Source: Owenia fusiformis
Lineage: Eukaryota > Annelida > Polychaeta > Sabellida > Oweniidae
Assembly: GCA_903813345.2 (NCBI GenBank)
Contig: CAIIXF020000011.1
Location: 9,270,842 to 9,334,841 of the forward strand
Length of the DNA: 64,000 bases
Reading direction: 5' to 3'
The notes under the pieces are model-generated. The model was not told the DNA's origin, ran no database searches, and saw only the letters and a program-made list of their open reading frames with translations. This document shows positions 34,093 through 45,434 of this stretch, one piece after another. The position numbers and the translations under genes are program-made. The first letter of the stretch is position 1. The number at the start of each line of letters is the position of its first letter.

Positions 34093-36172
34093 CAGTGGCG
34101 TAGCCAGGATTTAGTGGCCGGGGGTTCTATTTTTATGTTATTCACAAATCCCCCCCCCCCCCCCCCCCTTCATTAGGGCTCCTCAAATAAAAACATTTTT
34201 TGTGCAATTTGTACAATTACACCCCCTCCAAAAGTTTGGCAATCCTAACTAACCCATTGGATTATGTATTAAAGCATCTTTAAGTTTGAATTCTTATATG
34301 CATAATTTGTAAAGAAAAAACTATTTTGGGAGGGGGAATATAATTCATTTTAATACCTTCATCAAGTAGACAATTGAATTTGAATTTTATTTAACAAAAA
34401 TGAAAAGTCTCAATAAATTAAAAAATATTCTCTGAAGTAAAGAATTTGACTTGTTTCTGAAAAATGATGTATTTATTTACGTTAAGCAAAGTCTGAAAGT
34501 AATCGGCTTCATCAAGAAACCTGTCTCATTGAAATAACACAGGACGTAAAAATGATTTTCAAAATGACCTTGTATACAAGACTGTATATTGGGGTGGATA
34601 CATTCTTTGAGCAAGACTACTTTGTAACTTTAATGTTCACAATTAAAAAATAGGCAACGTGCGCGTGCAAAACAGTCAGACAACTTATAATTAATTTTCT
34701 GCATCAAAATATTTTTCGGTGATTCTTTTACTGAATATATATCCTGAAATCTGATTTGCCCCGGATCCACCATTATTTCGTCTGATTTCTGGAAGACCCT
34801 GGAGCACGATTTGTAACCAAGGAATATCAACAATTTATTCTTTAACTTAAGCTACTTCATCTAGGACAAAATAAATCACCTCATGCAATAGCTTATCATT
34901 ATTTTGCAGGAACTTTGTTGGAAGCCAGTTCGGATTAAATGCGCAAACACCCTATACTCCGAAAGATCGTTCTTCTATGACAACTTTTCACAACGTTTAC
35001 ACGAAGGCTTTTTAAACTATCCGGGATAGTCGTATTACTGATGAAAACATCTATTCTGTAATCTGTTATTCATCTGTTATTCAAATAAGTAGGTCTCGGT
35101 TATGCTTTGTTTTAAAAAGTCTAAAATATCAATTTTCCCGGAGCTCAGTGGTAAGTCCCCCGGAGCAGATCAACTGCAATTGATAATAAAAACGTTTTGC
35201 TGGATATAAATCCTATATAAATACAAGCGACTGTCAGACTGTAACGTATTTTGTTAAGTTCAGACGGCTTGATGACAATTAGGCCTTCTTTATTTGAAGC
35301 TTAATACCATATGATTTTTCAATGTTTTTTATTATGTAATTTATTTGCTAAGCATATCATGACATTAACATGAAAATGGAGAGCAAGTAAACTGGAACGA
35401 TAACAATTTGAATTCTATACAATCTCCAAGATGAGTGGAGTAAATCTGAAAAAACAAAATCGTTTTTTGCAATGATTGCTTTTTCTTTGAAAAAGTGATG
35501 GGTAATAAATACTGAGCAAATGAAAGAATGAATAAATTTGAACAAATGCTTGTGTTTATAAATGATATACGCTTTTAAATATTTCATTTCACAACGTTTT
35601 TAATTATTTAACACAATTATTTTCGGGGACTTCCCAGCCCCAGGGACGTCCCAAGAAATATTTTTAATTTTTCCAGATATTTATTCGTCAATGTTGTAAA
35701 AATCATACGGAGTATGGGACGTCTGCATTGTTTACAATAACTTTCAATAACTTTGTATTGGACCAGAACTGGCTTAAAAAAAATCCTACAAAGGACTGAT
35801 TTAGCCATTGCCCAAGATAGGTTATTTTGTCCGAGAAGAATCAGCTTTTAAGTTAATTGTGCGAAATTATTGTTATTTCTAAATGTAAAATCTCATGCTC
35901 TGGGGTCTTCCGACAATTAAATCTCATCCCGTGCCTAAGGTTGCCAAACGTTTTGAGGGAAGTGTAACTTCATGATGACATGTTTTTAACAAAATAAGCC
36001 TCTCGTGTTCACCATAACAAATATCAATTCATTTACTGCTCATATATGTAGTTTTCAAATAGCACAGTAATTTAATGTTTCTGGTTGAGGCATTTTTTCG
36101 CAAAATGATATTTTGGAAAATCCTGACCGGGGGTTCGTTCGAACCCACCGAACCCCCGCTGCCTACGGCTAT
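34093..36172. mobile_element. Possible element with CAGTGGCGTAGCC end
   Basis: The left end CAGTGGCGTAGCCAGGATTT, then CCGGGGGTTC, resembles the inverse of the right end (GAACCCCCGCTGCCTACGGC, then TATG). It contains C-runs and no ORF of note. The pairing is imperfect and no TSD was confirmed; these could be two unrelated ends. A related CATTGGCGTAGCCAGG stretch lies in the foldback at 47117-47999. Confidence 0.45.
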
Positions 36173-36945
36173 GATAGATGTAGTGAAGAAAAGTTGAACG
36201 CTGATTGGCTCATCGCGTTTTTGTGGCGACTCGTTGGCAAAGGTCAAAGTGACCAGCTGTGTTTACATAGTGGCTTCGGGTGCTAGCTAAATAAGCGAAG
36301 GGATGAACGCAATGAAGAATGAGCGTGCGAAGATGTGTAGTAGGGGGGTGGTACAAAATGTCATAATATATTCTTCATTGAATCTTAATTAACCCAAAAG
36401 TAGAAACTATTGAATGTATGATTAAAGCAAGTGAAATATAGAATCTAAGATGTATTAAATTTTAGTGGAGTCAGTATTATGTCTCTTATTACTAAAACCT
36501 TTTACTGCCTGTCCAAATAATTTAATTTTAATTTTTTTGTAATTTGACTATTTTTCCTGTAACAGTTAAATAAAGAATTAGATTTTCATTTAGTACCAGT
36601 CAAAATAAATACATCTTGTTGACCTATATTCTTTCATGTACCTCCACTGTTTTTTATATTCTTTTTTTTACAAATAGCAAGACCATCCCATTATTTTTTG
36701 CAAGTATCCAGACCACTGTCCTGTTGATAGATGGGTTAATTATGTCCAAAGCTTTTTTCATATGTAAAATCTTCATTACAATTTTAATAGCTGAAAATGT
36801 GCATTTTGCATGCTTAAAATCATCATCATTTATCATGTGTCAAATGGCCTAAAATAAAACACTCTTTTAAGTGGATGTGCCTTGTTTATCTTAGTGGACG
36901 AAGTTTGGGAGGACTGTAGAGAAGTCCTCTGTCTGGTCAATATCC
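36173..36945. other. Non-coding stretch
   Basis: Nothing recognised. The overlapping ORFs at 36616-36852 are AT-driven. Confidence 0.5.
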
Positions 36946-37746
36946 CAGATGCGAGTAGAAATAATCTTGATTTACGTCATTAAAAATTACGCCATTAACA
37001 ATTCAGTCAAACTGATGTCGTTTTTGGAATCTACATGTAGAATTACATCTAAAAATGTGGTTTTGAAGAGTTTATCAACTTTGAAAATTTAATTTTCTTT
37101 GAAAATGTGACTTCTAGGTCAGGTAGATTCCCCATAGACCCCATGTTGTAAAACCACAAAAAGTGAAATATCTTTGCTTGTGTTGGGCAGATAATATTTT
37201 CTTTTACTGCACATATTTTAATTTGTATAACTATTACCCTGCGTGCAGAGTCTAGTTAAACTACACTCTGCCTAGTAGAGACCATATTACAGTTTAGTAG
37301 CCCCGCCCCCACGACGGGTACTGGTGACAGTTTCGGTATATCACTTTTGACCTACGCGCTAATCAGCGAGCTTGAAGAAACATACGCCAAATGCGTCCTT
37401 ATTAAATATGCGCATGTCATTGGTCAATTCCGGGCTCAACGATGACGTCAGAAGGAATGACCATATAAAGAACGTCGGTCAAATTTGGCCGACGAACACT
37501 GATTGGCGCGGTCAGTTCACAGGTTTATTTTAGTTTGAAAGAGTGAAGACGAAGCTCTCTTTTAAGAAGTGAAGTCAAACGAATGCAAAGGGTATATAAC
37601 TATCAGATACATAAGGGAAATATGAAAAGTGAACCACTAAAACTGATGCATATTCAAGTTTAAGGGAATTTTGTAATACCCTGCCATGTTAATTCCCCCG
37701 AATCAGCCACCTGGTGGCGAAACTGGTAACTCCCTACTCGCTTCTG
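36946..37746 (+). mobile_element. CAGATGCGAGTAG-type MITE, interrupted
   Basis: The left end CAGATGCGAGTAGAAATAAT and the right end CTACTCGCTTCTG, with AAT on both sides just beyond (allowing for short end extensions ATCC and AGT). It is split at TATAACTAT by the element at 37235-37594. No coding capacity. Confidence 0.85.
37235..37594 (+). mobile_element. TACCCT-ended MITE with perfect 9-bp TSD
   Basis: The ends are TACCCTGCGTGCAGAG and GCAAAGGGTA. TATAACTAT occurs at 37226-37234 and again at 37595-37603. The host MITE family normally has this sequence once, so the insertion site and duplication are certain. It carries the same ATTGG, TGACGTCA (37443-37450) and CATATAAAG motifs as the copy at 19070. 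Confidence 0.93.
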
Positions 37747-39394
37747 AGTAATTGTAGACAGATTTGGTTTGAATTTATATGCTTGATGCCTTTGGGACAA
37801 ATAAGCCCTATTAAAGAGGAAATTCTCAAAATGGACTCTGAATTCAAAATAGCTTTCACTTTCTTGAAAGGTGTATTTGTGATAATTTTGATTCTACAAA
37901 TTGAATCTGGTCTTAATTTTAATAGCTAATATCTCATGGAAAAAGACTTCAGTCAAGAAGGAATTTCTAATATTGTTCAATTCAAAATGGCTACCATTTT
38001 TTGTAAAAATGCAATAACTTTGATGGCTCAAATTCCAGCTGATTTCAGACAAGTGTGATTTCTGATTTCTGCGCTGATCATGGTGCAGATTTAGCCAAAG
38101 GGAGACAATACTAGTGCTTGACACATTTAAAATGATGAGAGATTTTGATAAGATATGTTTGTCAGTGGGATTTGCTACTCTGTGAAGCTGCTTTGCTTGT
38201 TTGACTTAATTATACATGTATAATTTTGTTGAAAAGGGCTCATTTTTGAAAGTCAGTTTAAATGAAATAAAAAACGATTTTACCTCTGCATAGTTAGAAA
38301 TGGTTTGTTTTTATCTATTCAAAAGAATATTTATTGCCTTACAATTTGTATATTGTAACATTTTTGCACTTAATCAAATCACTAAGTCTGATTTCATGAA
38401 ATGGTGTCGTTTAAACAAACTTGTAAAAGTTGTTTTGCTAAATATTGTTAAGGGACAAAGAAGGTCTCTTAGTAACCCAGATAAATATGATATGGTATAA
38501 ACATGTCCATTGTAGATGTTTAGTGAGATATTACAGAGGAAATGTTGAACACAAAATAACATCATTCAAATAAAGTACAACAGTTATCCTATATAACATC
38601 CACATCAACCTTAACAAAAAGCAGGAAAATGATGTTCATTTTGCATTTTTAGAGAAATATGATAATAATTTTCACGTGAATCAAAAATGACTCAGCTTAA
38701 ACCTTATTTCGCTTAAATAGTAGTGTCATCCTGAAATTGCATCATCTAATTAGTGAAAAACATATACCTCTGTGATGATCTCACATCAGGAAGGGCATTA
38801 TTTCTGAGACATCTCATTGTCATCATTATCATTGACATCATTATCATTGACATCTGACCCTTGAATAATGCATATTGAGATATGTTTTAATAAAGTTAAA
38901 CTCATGGCAGGTTGAGATTTTGACATTTGAATAAAGAATTGAATTGATTAAAACTGCTTAACAGAACCCCTGGATAAAAACTGACTGAATGCTCAGTCTG
39001 AGCAGTAAATAAATTAGTAGTGGATTTGCTAAAATGAGGATTTCCCATGTTAAAAATTAACGAATTTTCAAGAGGCCATACACCAGTGGATGAGAGTATA
39101 CAAAATGTAAAATATACAAATTTTTACTTGGGGATATATATCTTGACAATAATGGAAACTATGGACTTTCAAACCACTGTGGTTTGGAAGTGGTGATGGA
39201 AAATCGACTACTCATTTATTTATTGCTCAAACTATTGTAAAGCATGAGGTAAAACTATGAAACACCCTTGGTACTGGGTAATACTATAAGATAATAGATG
39301 AGTACATTATAGACTAGTACATGTACTTGGTAAGGCTAGGAAATCAAGCAAAACAATAGCATTCTGTTGAGGGTAGCACATTGCCTAGGGTAAT
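37747..39394. other. Non-coding stretch with dispersed repeats
   Basis: A segment at 37826-38165 (TTCAAAATAGC, then GCCAAAGGGAGACAATACTA) has relatives near 14508, 18930 and 20490. No gene. Confidence 0.5.
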
Positions 39395-39606
39395 AGACTA
39401 GATGCAAGTAGAAATAATCTTGATTTACGTCATTAGAAATAAAAATTATTATCACCTTGCCGGGCCAGTTCTAGGGGTTTTACTGCTAGTTTAGAAGGCA
39501 TTCATTTTACTATATGGAGCTGAGCAATATGTGACGTCATATTGGGGGTCAATATAGCATTCCAGACCGGTCGAGAATGCATTTAACGACCGGCAATTTT
39601 CCCCGG

Positions 39607-39664
39607 GAAATTAGATTGTTCAGTGCGTAAGATTTTCTTGCTGTTTCAGTCCTGGTCATTAATG
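39607..39664 (+). repeat. 58-bp direct repeat, left copy
   Basis: Identical over 58 bases with 41231-41288. It lies upstream of the Gag-like ORF, in the position of an internal repeat of a DIRS/Ngaro element. Confidence 0.95.
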
Positions 39665-39847
39665 AATATTTATCCTATAAATAGGTTTTAATAGGTATAC
39701 TGATTGTAAGCGTTCATGCATGGAGTGGGTTGGCTCACGGCCAGGCCAGATCAATTGAATTCATTCAGTCAAAACATGATCGATTGAGCAGGACGCTTCG
39801 GATTTTATATAGTCAATTTTATACGTTTTAATTATTTATTACAAATT

Positions 39848-40978
39848 ATGGCTTTACAAGACACACAAGAACAAGGTAGACGCTGCACACAATGCAAGGA
39901 GCTAGTTCGTGGACATAAAGGTCCCATAGGACCAAAATGTTCAAACTTAGACGTGAAAGTCGAGGCCGAGCTGCCACGCCCAGAACCGGTTTCCACGGCC
40001 GATACAAACCAAGACATTCCAGGATGGCAACTTGCTATGATGGAAGTGTCCCAACAGATATCTGGACTAGTTGCGGTAACAAAGGACTTGCAAGTCGAAC
40101 AAAATAACATGAGGGAACAAGTTGTGCACATATCAAAAGAATTGGGGGAGATAAAAATTCAAACTCAGCGACAAGCCACACCCATTGAACAAAGATCGAC
40201 CGCCGTGGATCAAACATCAGCCGGGGAACAGAACTCCATCCCCGATACGGCAACAGGAACACATGACACGACAAACGTATTTAACGTCCCGGTTCCAGAA
40301 AAAGTCATCAAAACCATAAAGAACGGTGAGTTTGTTCAAATGATTGACATTTTACCCGCCAATTTACTGCACGACCATCATGAAAATCCCGATCCGATAT
40401 TGTCACTTGAAAATGGCCAACTGCGACAAAAACAAACCAGAAAAATCAAAATAATTGAAAATTTCTCCCAATGGCTGAGCGCCTGGAATATTTTCGAGGC
40501 TATCATTGTACAAAATGCACCACACACCTATCCTGGATTATGTACATATCGAAATATAATCCAAGAAGCCGACGCCAAGTTCAAGTGGAACGCCGTCAAC
40601 GCCTATGACGTCAAATATAGAAGCAAATTATCACAAACAAAAAGTCAACAATTTGGGAATATCGACACACAACTATACGTGACAACGTTCGACTCGACAG
40701 CTGTGAAGCAGCACATCATCAAATGTTATCGCTGTGCAGGAGATCATAAGGTCTCCAATTGCCCGTTTCAAGCGGGGACCACGGTGGCGACGTCGTCGGC
40801 GCCGTCTACGACAACAACAACATACAGCAAGGATAAGATTAAAAACGAAATCTGCAATAAATATCAACATGGAGAATGTAAATATGGATCACAGTGCTTC
40901 AGAATTCACAAATGCCAAGGTTGCGGGGCAAGTGATATCCCAAAATACAAATGTAAAAAGTGCATTGGAGGAAATTAA
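39848..40978 (+). CDS. Gag-like ORF1 protein of a DIRS/Ngaro-type element
   Basis: 376 codons, intact. The N-terminus has a CX2C...H...C cluster (C13, C16, H23, C31). The middle, about residues 205-280, has the W-x-AW-x-IF / YPGL / Y-x-x-I / A-x-x-F / W-x-x-YD pattern typical of ORF1 proteins of tyrosine-recombinase retroelements. The C-terminus carries a zinc knuckle (C293, C296, H300, C305), a T/S-rich linker, a CCCH finger (C336, C344, C350, H354) and two more CX2C pairs (C356/C359 and C369/C372). It would package element RNA. The next ORF overlaps its end in the +1 frame, as usual for these elements. The host gene is unrelated. Confidence 0.82.
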   Translation: MALQDTQEQGRRCTQCKELVRGHKGPIGPKCSNLDVKVEAELPRPEPVSTADTNQDIPGWQLAMMEVSQQISGLVAVTKDLQVEQNNMREQVVHISKELGEIKIQTQRQATPIEQRSTAVDQTSAGEQNSIPDTATGTHDTTNVFNVPVPEKVIKTIKNGEFVQMIDILPANLLHDHHENPDPILSLENGQLRQKQTRKIKIIENFSQWLSAWNIFEAIIVQNAPHTYPGLCTYRNIIQEADAKFKWNAVNAYDVKYRSKLSQTKSQQFGNIDTQLYVTTFDSTAVKQHIIKCYRCAGDHKVSNCPFQAGTTVATSSAPSTTTTTYSKDKIKNEICNKYQHGECKYGSQCFRIHKCQGCGASDIPKYKCKKCIGGN

Positions 40979-41231
40979 GCCCTACAAACCATTGTGCCCA
41001 ATAGCTTTAGCCCATGGCTTAAGAAATCACCCTGACAAAAATTTTGTAAATTATATTGTTGAAAATGCTACACATGGTGTTAAACTTGGGTACAATGGTC
41101 CAAGGGAATCCCGTATTCATGGAAACTGGAAATCAGCATTAGATAATAGTGAAGCCATACAACAAAATATCGATAAAGAAATGTCCAAAGGAAGGAAAGT
41201 AGCATTCAGTTCTATACCGTGTGAAAAGTAG
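40917..41231 (+). pseudogene. Truncated ORF2 (RT/recombinase polyprotein) N-terminal remnant
   Basis: In the +1 frame relative to ORF1, the region HPDKNFVNYIVENATHGV, then GYNGPRESR, NWKSA and EMSKGRKV, matches the segment that precedes the reverse transcriptase in DIRS/Ngaro polyproteins. There the sequence would continue into the polymerase; here it stops at PCEK, and the 58-bp repeat follows at once. No RT, RNase H or tyrosine recombinase motif remains. The start is not defined, and expression may have required frameshifting or internal initiation. Confidence 0.75.
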
Positions 41232-41288
41232 AAATTAGATTGTTCAGTGCGTAAGATTTTCTTGCTGTTTCAGTCCTGGTCATTAATG
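41231..41288 (+). repeat. 58-bp direct repeat, right copy
   Basis: Identical with 39607-39664. It starts at the deletion junction after the truncated ORF2. Confidence 0.95.
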
Positions 41289-41656
41289 GTGGTAATAATA
41301 CTAATAACGCCTTCGGCCCTCGGTCCAATATTTCACTATATTGCCCTTCGAAATGACAACTGATGTGATATTTGGAATCTACATGTAAAATTACATCTAG
41401 AAATGCATCATCATAAACCAGGACATCTCATTTTTTCTCAACCCTGAGATGTTTCAGGTGAAGCAAAAAGATGCTATAAGTATCAGAATGCTAGTAATTT
41501 GTATAACTATCAGATACATAAGGGTAATATGAAAAGTGAACCACTAAAATTGATGAATATTCAAGTTTAAGAGAACTTTGTAATATCCTGCCATATTATT
41601 TCCCCTGAATTAGCCACCTGTTGGTGAAACTGGTAACTACCTACTTGCATCTGAGT

Positions 41657-43248
41657 AATTGCCACAGGCCTAGGGAGGCAGGACTAATTAAGGCTTACAT
41701 TCAGTATATTTTTTTCACTTTTCTGTCACAGGGAATCAAGAATGTGAACTGCCATAAAGTGAGGCCAAAATGAAACTTTTTGAAGGTTAAGTGTCAGATG
41801 ATAGAATAAAGTAACTAGCCAAGCTATCAACTGATCATGGCAATTTGATTTCCTTATGATTAATTAAACTTGTCATAAACCTGGAGACATGAAATCCCTT
41901 GATGCTATTGGTAGATCCTGCATATAAAGGAGTTAATGGGTTGCACCCAAACTCGTTTCCCAGTTTGATTTTCAATCACACTGGTATATTATCATACCTT
42001 GGAAATCCAAGATGGAGCAAGGTGGGGTAAAAGAAAAAGAAAATTACTGTTAAGATCTATTTTTATTATAAGATGGGAGCTTTATTAATTTTCAGGAAGA
42101 ACTAGTAAAACTTGTAAATAAGCTGACTCCAGTAAATTATATTCTAGTGGCTGTTAACACAACATCCAGGGCATCTGATGATATTGATACTCAACTGTAT
42201 CATGGACACCTGACATGACCTGCCCTTTGGCATGTCACTTTTGGTGATCAGTTGCTGATCAGGTCAGGGGGGGGGGTATTCTCCCCCCTCTACTGCAATC
42301 TTGTGTTGAAGAAAACCTTTTAGCAACATAAAATTGCCAATCTAACCCATTCGTGGTTATTGTGCACTTATGTTTTTTGGATGAGGTAAATATGGTTTTA
42401 TTCTGGGACAGTCTTTCTTCTAGTATACTTTCCTCATGCACCAACTTCATGATCACAATTTCATCAGTTTCAGAAATTTGGCATTTCACCAGTTGCTTTG
42501 TAGGGTTTAAGCTATAAGGAGGAATTTTGAATAAATTCATAATTCATATGTCAAGCTTATATTCATATAAATGTTTTTACTAATAACATGCCAGTGGAAA
42601 CAGATATTCGGACATTGGTCAAGATAAAGTAAACAGCATTATTAAATAGAAATACGGATGTTGTTCACAGTTCATTTTGATGATGAAATTCCCTTGGAAA
42701 TTTGGGCCCTGGAACATGTGTAGATATACCCTTATAAATAGGGAAGATTAAAACTGGGTTATATCCACATTAATATCTTTAAATAATTGAGAAGATTAAA
42801 ATAAATAATCTAAACTTTGTGATTTATATGAACAGAAGTGAAACTTATGTATTAACTTACTTAGAGCAAAATGTGCTGAAATATACAGGATGAAATAAAA
42901 TAAAATTTGGGCAGGCTATCACCTGATATTTTGCAGGCACTCAGCTGTATGTATGTACCTGCAGATAATTAGATTAAACATGTTCCTGGCCAGCTTGAAA
43001 TTAAATTGCTTTAAATTGTGTATAACCAATAAGCTTCATTGAGAGGTTGTTTTACTTGATATAATGATACATGGTACTTGTACCATTATTTATTGAGTTG
43101 GCCCTTAGCATGTATAACAATCTCTTTTGTGTATGTAGCTAAAAGTTGCACAAAGATCAGCTGTTTGGAATAGAACAACAAGCAGGACAAGTTGGATATC
43201 ATTGAACAAGGAAAGGACTTGCCGATATGCACTTATTTCCTTCTTTAG
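41657..43248. other. Intronic stretch before candidate exon
   Basis: No gene. A G-run and C-run pair at 42266-42288. An alternative acceptor (TTTTGTGTATGTAG at 43138) precedes the exon, but splicing there would give an early stop. Confidence 0.5.
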
Positions 43249-43430
43249 GAATGAACCAAAAACCAAAATGTTCCATAAAAAAGATGACAAGCACAGAAGA
43301 CAATATAATCAAAGATAAAGTGTCAAATGAATATATTAGAAAACTAGATGATTTGGATGATAGACTTGTTGATAGTTGTGTGGATTGTAATGCAAATAGA
43401 AATGAAGCCAGTCATGTCACCGATGATGAG
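43249..43430 (+). CDS. Candidate alternative sestrin exon
   Basis: The acceptor TTATTTCCTTCTTTAG|GA has a strong pyrimidine tract and the donor is GAG|GTAAGA. The frame ending at the donor is open over the whole exon, entering in phase 1 and leaving in phase 0 (182 nt). It reads MNQKPKCSIKKM from 43251 and ends SHVTDDE; the frame is also open up to an ATG at 43227. The peptide is charged, with a KLDDLDDRLVD stretch. It leaves in the phase needed for the core exon at 60124. The ATG at 43251 could serve as a start after a noncoding 5' exon, or the exon could be fed in frame by 15719-15818. Read in phase 0, as from the microexon, it hits TGA at once. No domain recognised. Confidence 0.5.
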
Positions 43431-43568
43431 GTAAGAATGTGTTTCTTTTAAATCTGACAGTTTACACTTTCTACTCAAAGCATTGAATCTTTGGCTTGGA
43501 TTTTACCAAAGCAAGGAGTATGTGAGTCTAAAGTGTTTAGACAAAGTAAAATTGCCAATGTTATATTT

Positions 43569-44400
43569 CTAAAGCTTTTTGCAAGGCCTGAGTGCGCCGC
43601 TAACATGCTAAATAGAAGAGTTAGCTGACGTTTGGGAGTCTGACTTACCTTCTAAAGGTTAGAACCCGAATCTTAATGAAACCATATCACCTTTGTTCCG
43701 TCAACCATGGAGCATTTGCCACAACATCCAAGAGGTAAATCATGGACCGATAAAATGATGATTTCCTTGTAAGTTCCGGAAGTTTCAATACGAAAAATTA
43801 CCGAACATATATGAAAACCGAATATTTGTTCGTTGTTTTCACGATTTACAGGTCCGTATGTTCTTCAATGTTTTGGTCTAAATTATAAAGCATCACCAAC
43901 AGGTCTTACTCTATTAATCGACTAATACAGCAGACGGCTCATATTTCTACGTAGCATTTCGTTCAGACCAATAGTGGGACTGTAGATCACGCAGTTTCGT
44001 TCGTTGCGTACTTCACTTGAAATTGGTAATTTTAAATATTGACTACTTCACTTAGCTTGGCGGATGTAGAACATTGCTTAATATTCTTTTAATTTTCACA
44101 CCAGACATGCTTGGTTGACACGTCAACAAAGTAAAGTTGAAGGGTCAATGCGTTATTTCGTGATAACTACAACGCCTTCCCGGAAGTCAACATTGATGAA
44201 AAATGAAAAAGTCGGAAAAGTATTTACACTAATTTCTATCAAATGCTATGTTTATGCATCATCATCGACGCAACAAAGGTGATATGGTTTCATTAAAATT
44301 CGGGTTCTAACCTTTAGAAGGTAAGTCAGACTCCCAAACGTCAGCTAACTCTTCTATTTAGCATGTTAGCGGCGCACTCAGGCCTTGCAAAAAGCTTTAG
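43569..44400. mobile_element. Foldback MITE with ~130-bp terminal inverted repeats
   Basis: CTAAAGCTTTTTGCAAGGCC at the left is exactly mirrored at the right end (44381-44400). The match continues through GGGAGTCTGACTTACC and TTAGAACCCGAAT into the interior. The middle (about 43710-44270) is unique and CpG-richer. No ORF. It starts 138 bases after the donor of the exon at 43249-43430. Confidence 0.9.
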
Positions 44401-45428
44401 CTGATTAACAAGTTGGTCAAGTGTCTCAAGATGTTGTCACATATAAAGGCAAGGAAGGTAACCATACCAGTTCAGTAAGCCTCTATCTTACAAACATTAA
44501 TGTGAGGTGGCAAGAGTTATAATATCCCCCTCCCCTTTTTATATCATTGCTGATGATTTATAAGTATGTCATGTGCTTGATATAACTAATGAGAAGAGTA
44601 ATGTAGGAAAGTGGTAACAATTTGGCATTTTTCTAAGCACTGGTCATACATGTTAGGTATTTCATTCATCAGTGCTAGAAATTTATGGTTAGATTGCATG
44701 TTACTCAAGTTTTGTTGTATGTTTTCTGATTACATCTCAAAAATGATATCAAATTATGTAAGGTCTCAGTAATTATCTCCTCAAAGTTGGTAGTTTAGAA
44801 AGTAGGGAAAATAATATTATTGTTGAGAGTTTGTCAATATTATAGTCTACCTAGCTAACCAGTATGAAACTGCTTCCTATATTTAATTAGGGAAATATAC
44901 CTGTAATTTGCAATTAATTCACATAGCAGATATATAAACATATTTATGTTAAATGAGTATCTCTACTTCACCCTCTCTCTTGTCCTTGTTCACAAGTAGA
45001 TTATCAACATTTCTTTTATAGCTATACATGCATTAAGTTTTCAAAATAGATTAGAAATAGGGGTTTGTGTTATTTCATCATCCACTGAAGCTGCAAATAG
45101 TTACTGAGTGATTTATGAGGTTTTCCTCAGCTGGAAATTCAAAATGATTTCTTCATTAATTTTCTCTTTGAATGGCATTTCTACTTGATGACAATTAAAT
45201 TGATTTCACTTTTGATTTTTCTCTTTTCTCCAATTTTGTTCAAAATAAGTTAGAAACTACTGTGTGAGAAATGAATGCTTTCTCTGACCCAAGGTTATAT
45301 GATGATGCAATCCTGTATGGTATTAGAAAATCAATATACCATGTTCATTATATTTCCTGCTTATAATGTCAAAAAGAGGAATTGGTAAGGAATAGGAATT
45401 AGAAACAATCAGATGGCAGTTCTCCTCA
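44401..45428. other. Non-coding stretch
   Basis: AT-rich; nothing recognised. Confidence 0.5.
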
Positions 45429-45434
45429 TAGTAG

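Larger units (their letters stand above)
39440..41360 (+). mobile_element. Deleted DIRS/Ngaro-like retrotransposon
   Basis: It carries a Gag-like ORF and the start of an overlapping second ORF of the tyrosine-recombinase retrotransposon type. A 58-bp direct repeat (GAAATTAGATTGTTCAGTGC...) lies at 39607-39664 and 41231-41288. Such elements have internal and split direct repeats rather than LTRs. Most of the polymerase ORF, with reverse transcriptase, RNase H and recombinase, is missing. The right repeat begins within a few bases of the ORF's stop, so an internal deletion to the repeat is likely. The exact outer ends are inferred from where the host MITE stops matching. Confidence 0.7.
39395..41656 (+). 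mobile_element. CAGATGCGAGTAG-type MITE, host of a retrotransposon
   Basis: The left end CTAGATGCAAGTAGAAATAA lies after AAT, and the right end CTACTTGCATCTGAGT is followed by AAT. The family sequence stops near 39440 and resumes near 41362 (ACTGATGTGATATTTGGAAT). A second short insertion, about 41405-41505, interrupts the right half and resembles sequence at 58945-59035. Confidence 0.8.

Noticed and set aside
36121-36172. tRNA-like GGTTCG/TTCGAACC motif
   Set aside because: It belongs to a short palindrome in a MITE end; no cloverleaf can be drawn around it.
39832-40274. Minus-strand ORFs opposite the Gag-like gene
   Set aside because: Shadows of the + strand ORF, which has the zinc-binding motifs.
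43139-43430. Use of the acceptor at 43138 for a longer exon
   Set aside because: In phase 0 it meets a stop near 43316, and the phase that keeps the main frame has upstream stops (TAA at 43140, then TGA before 43227).
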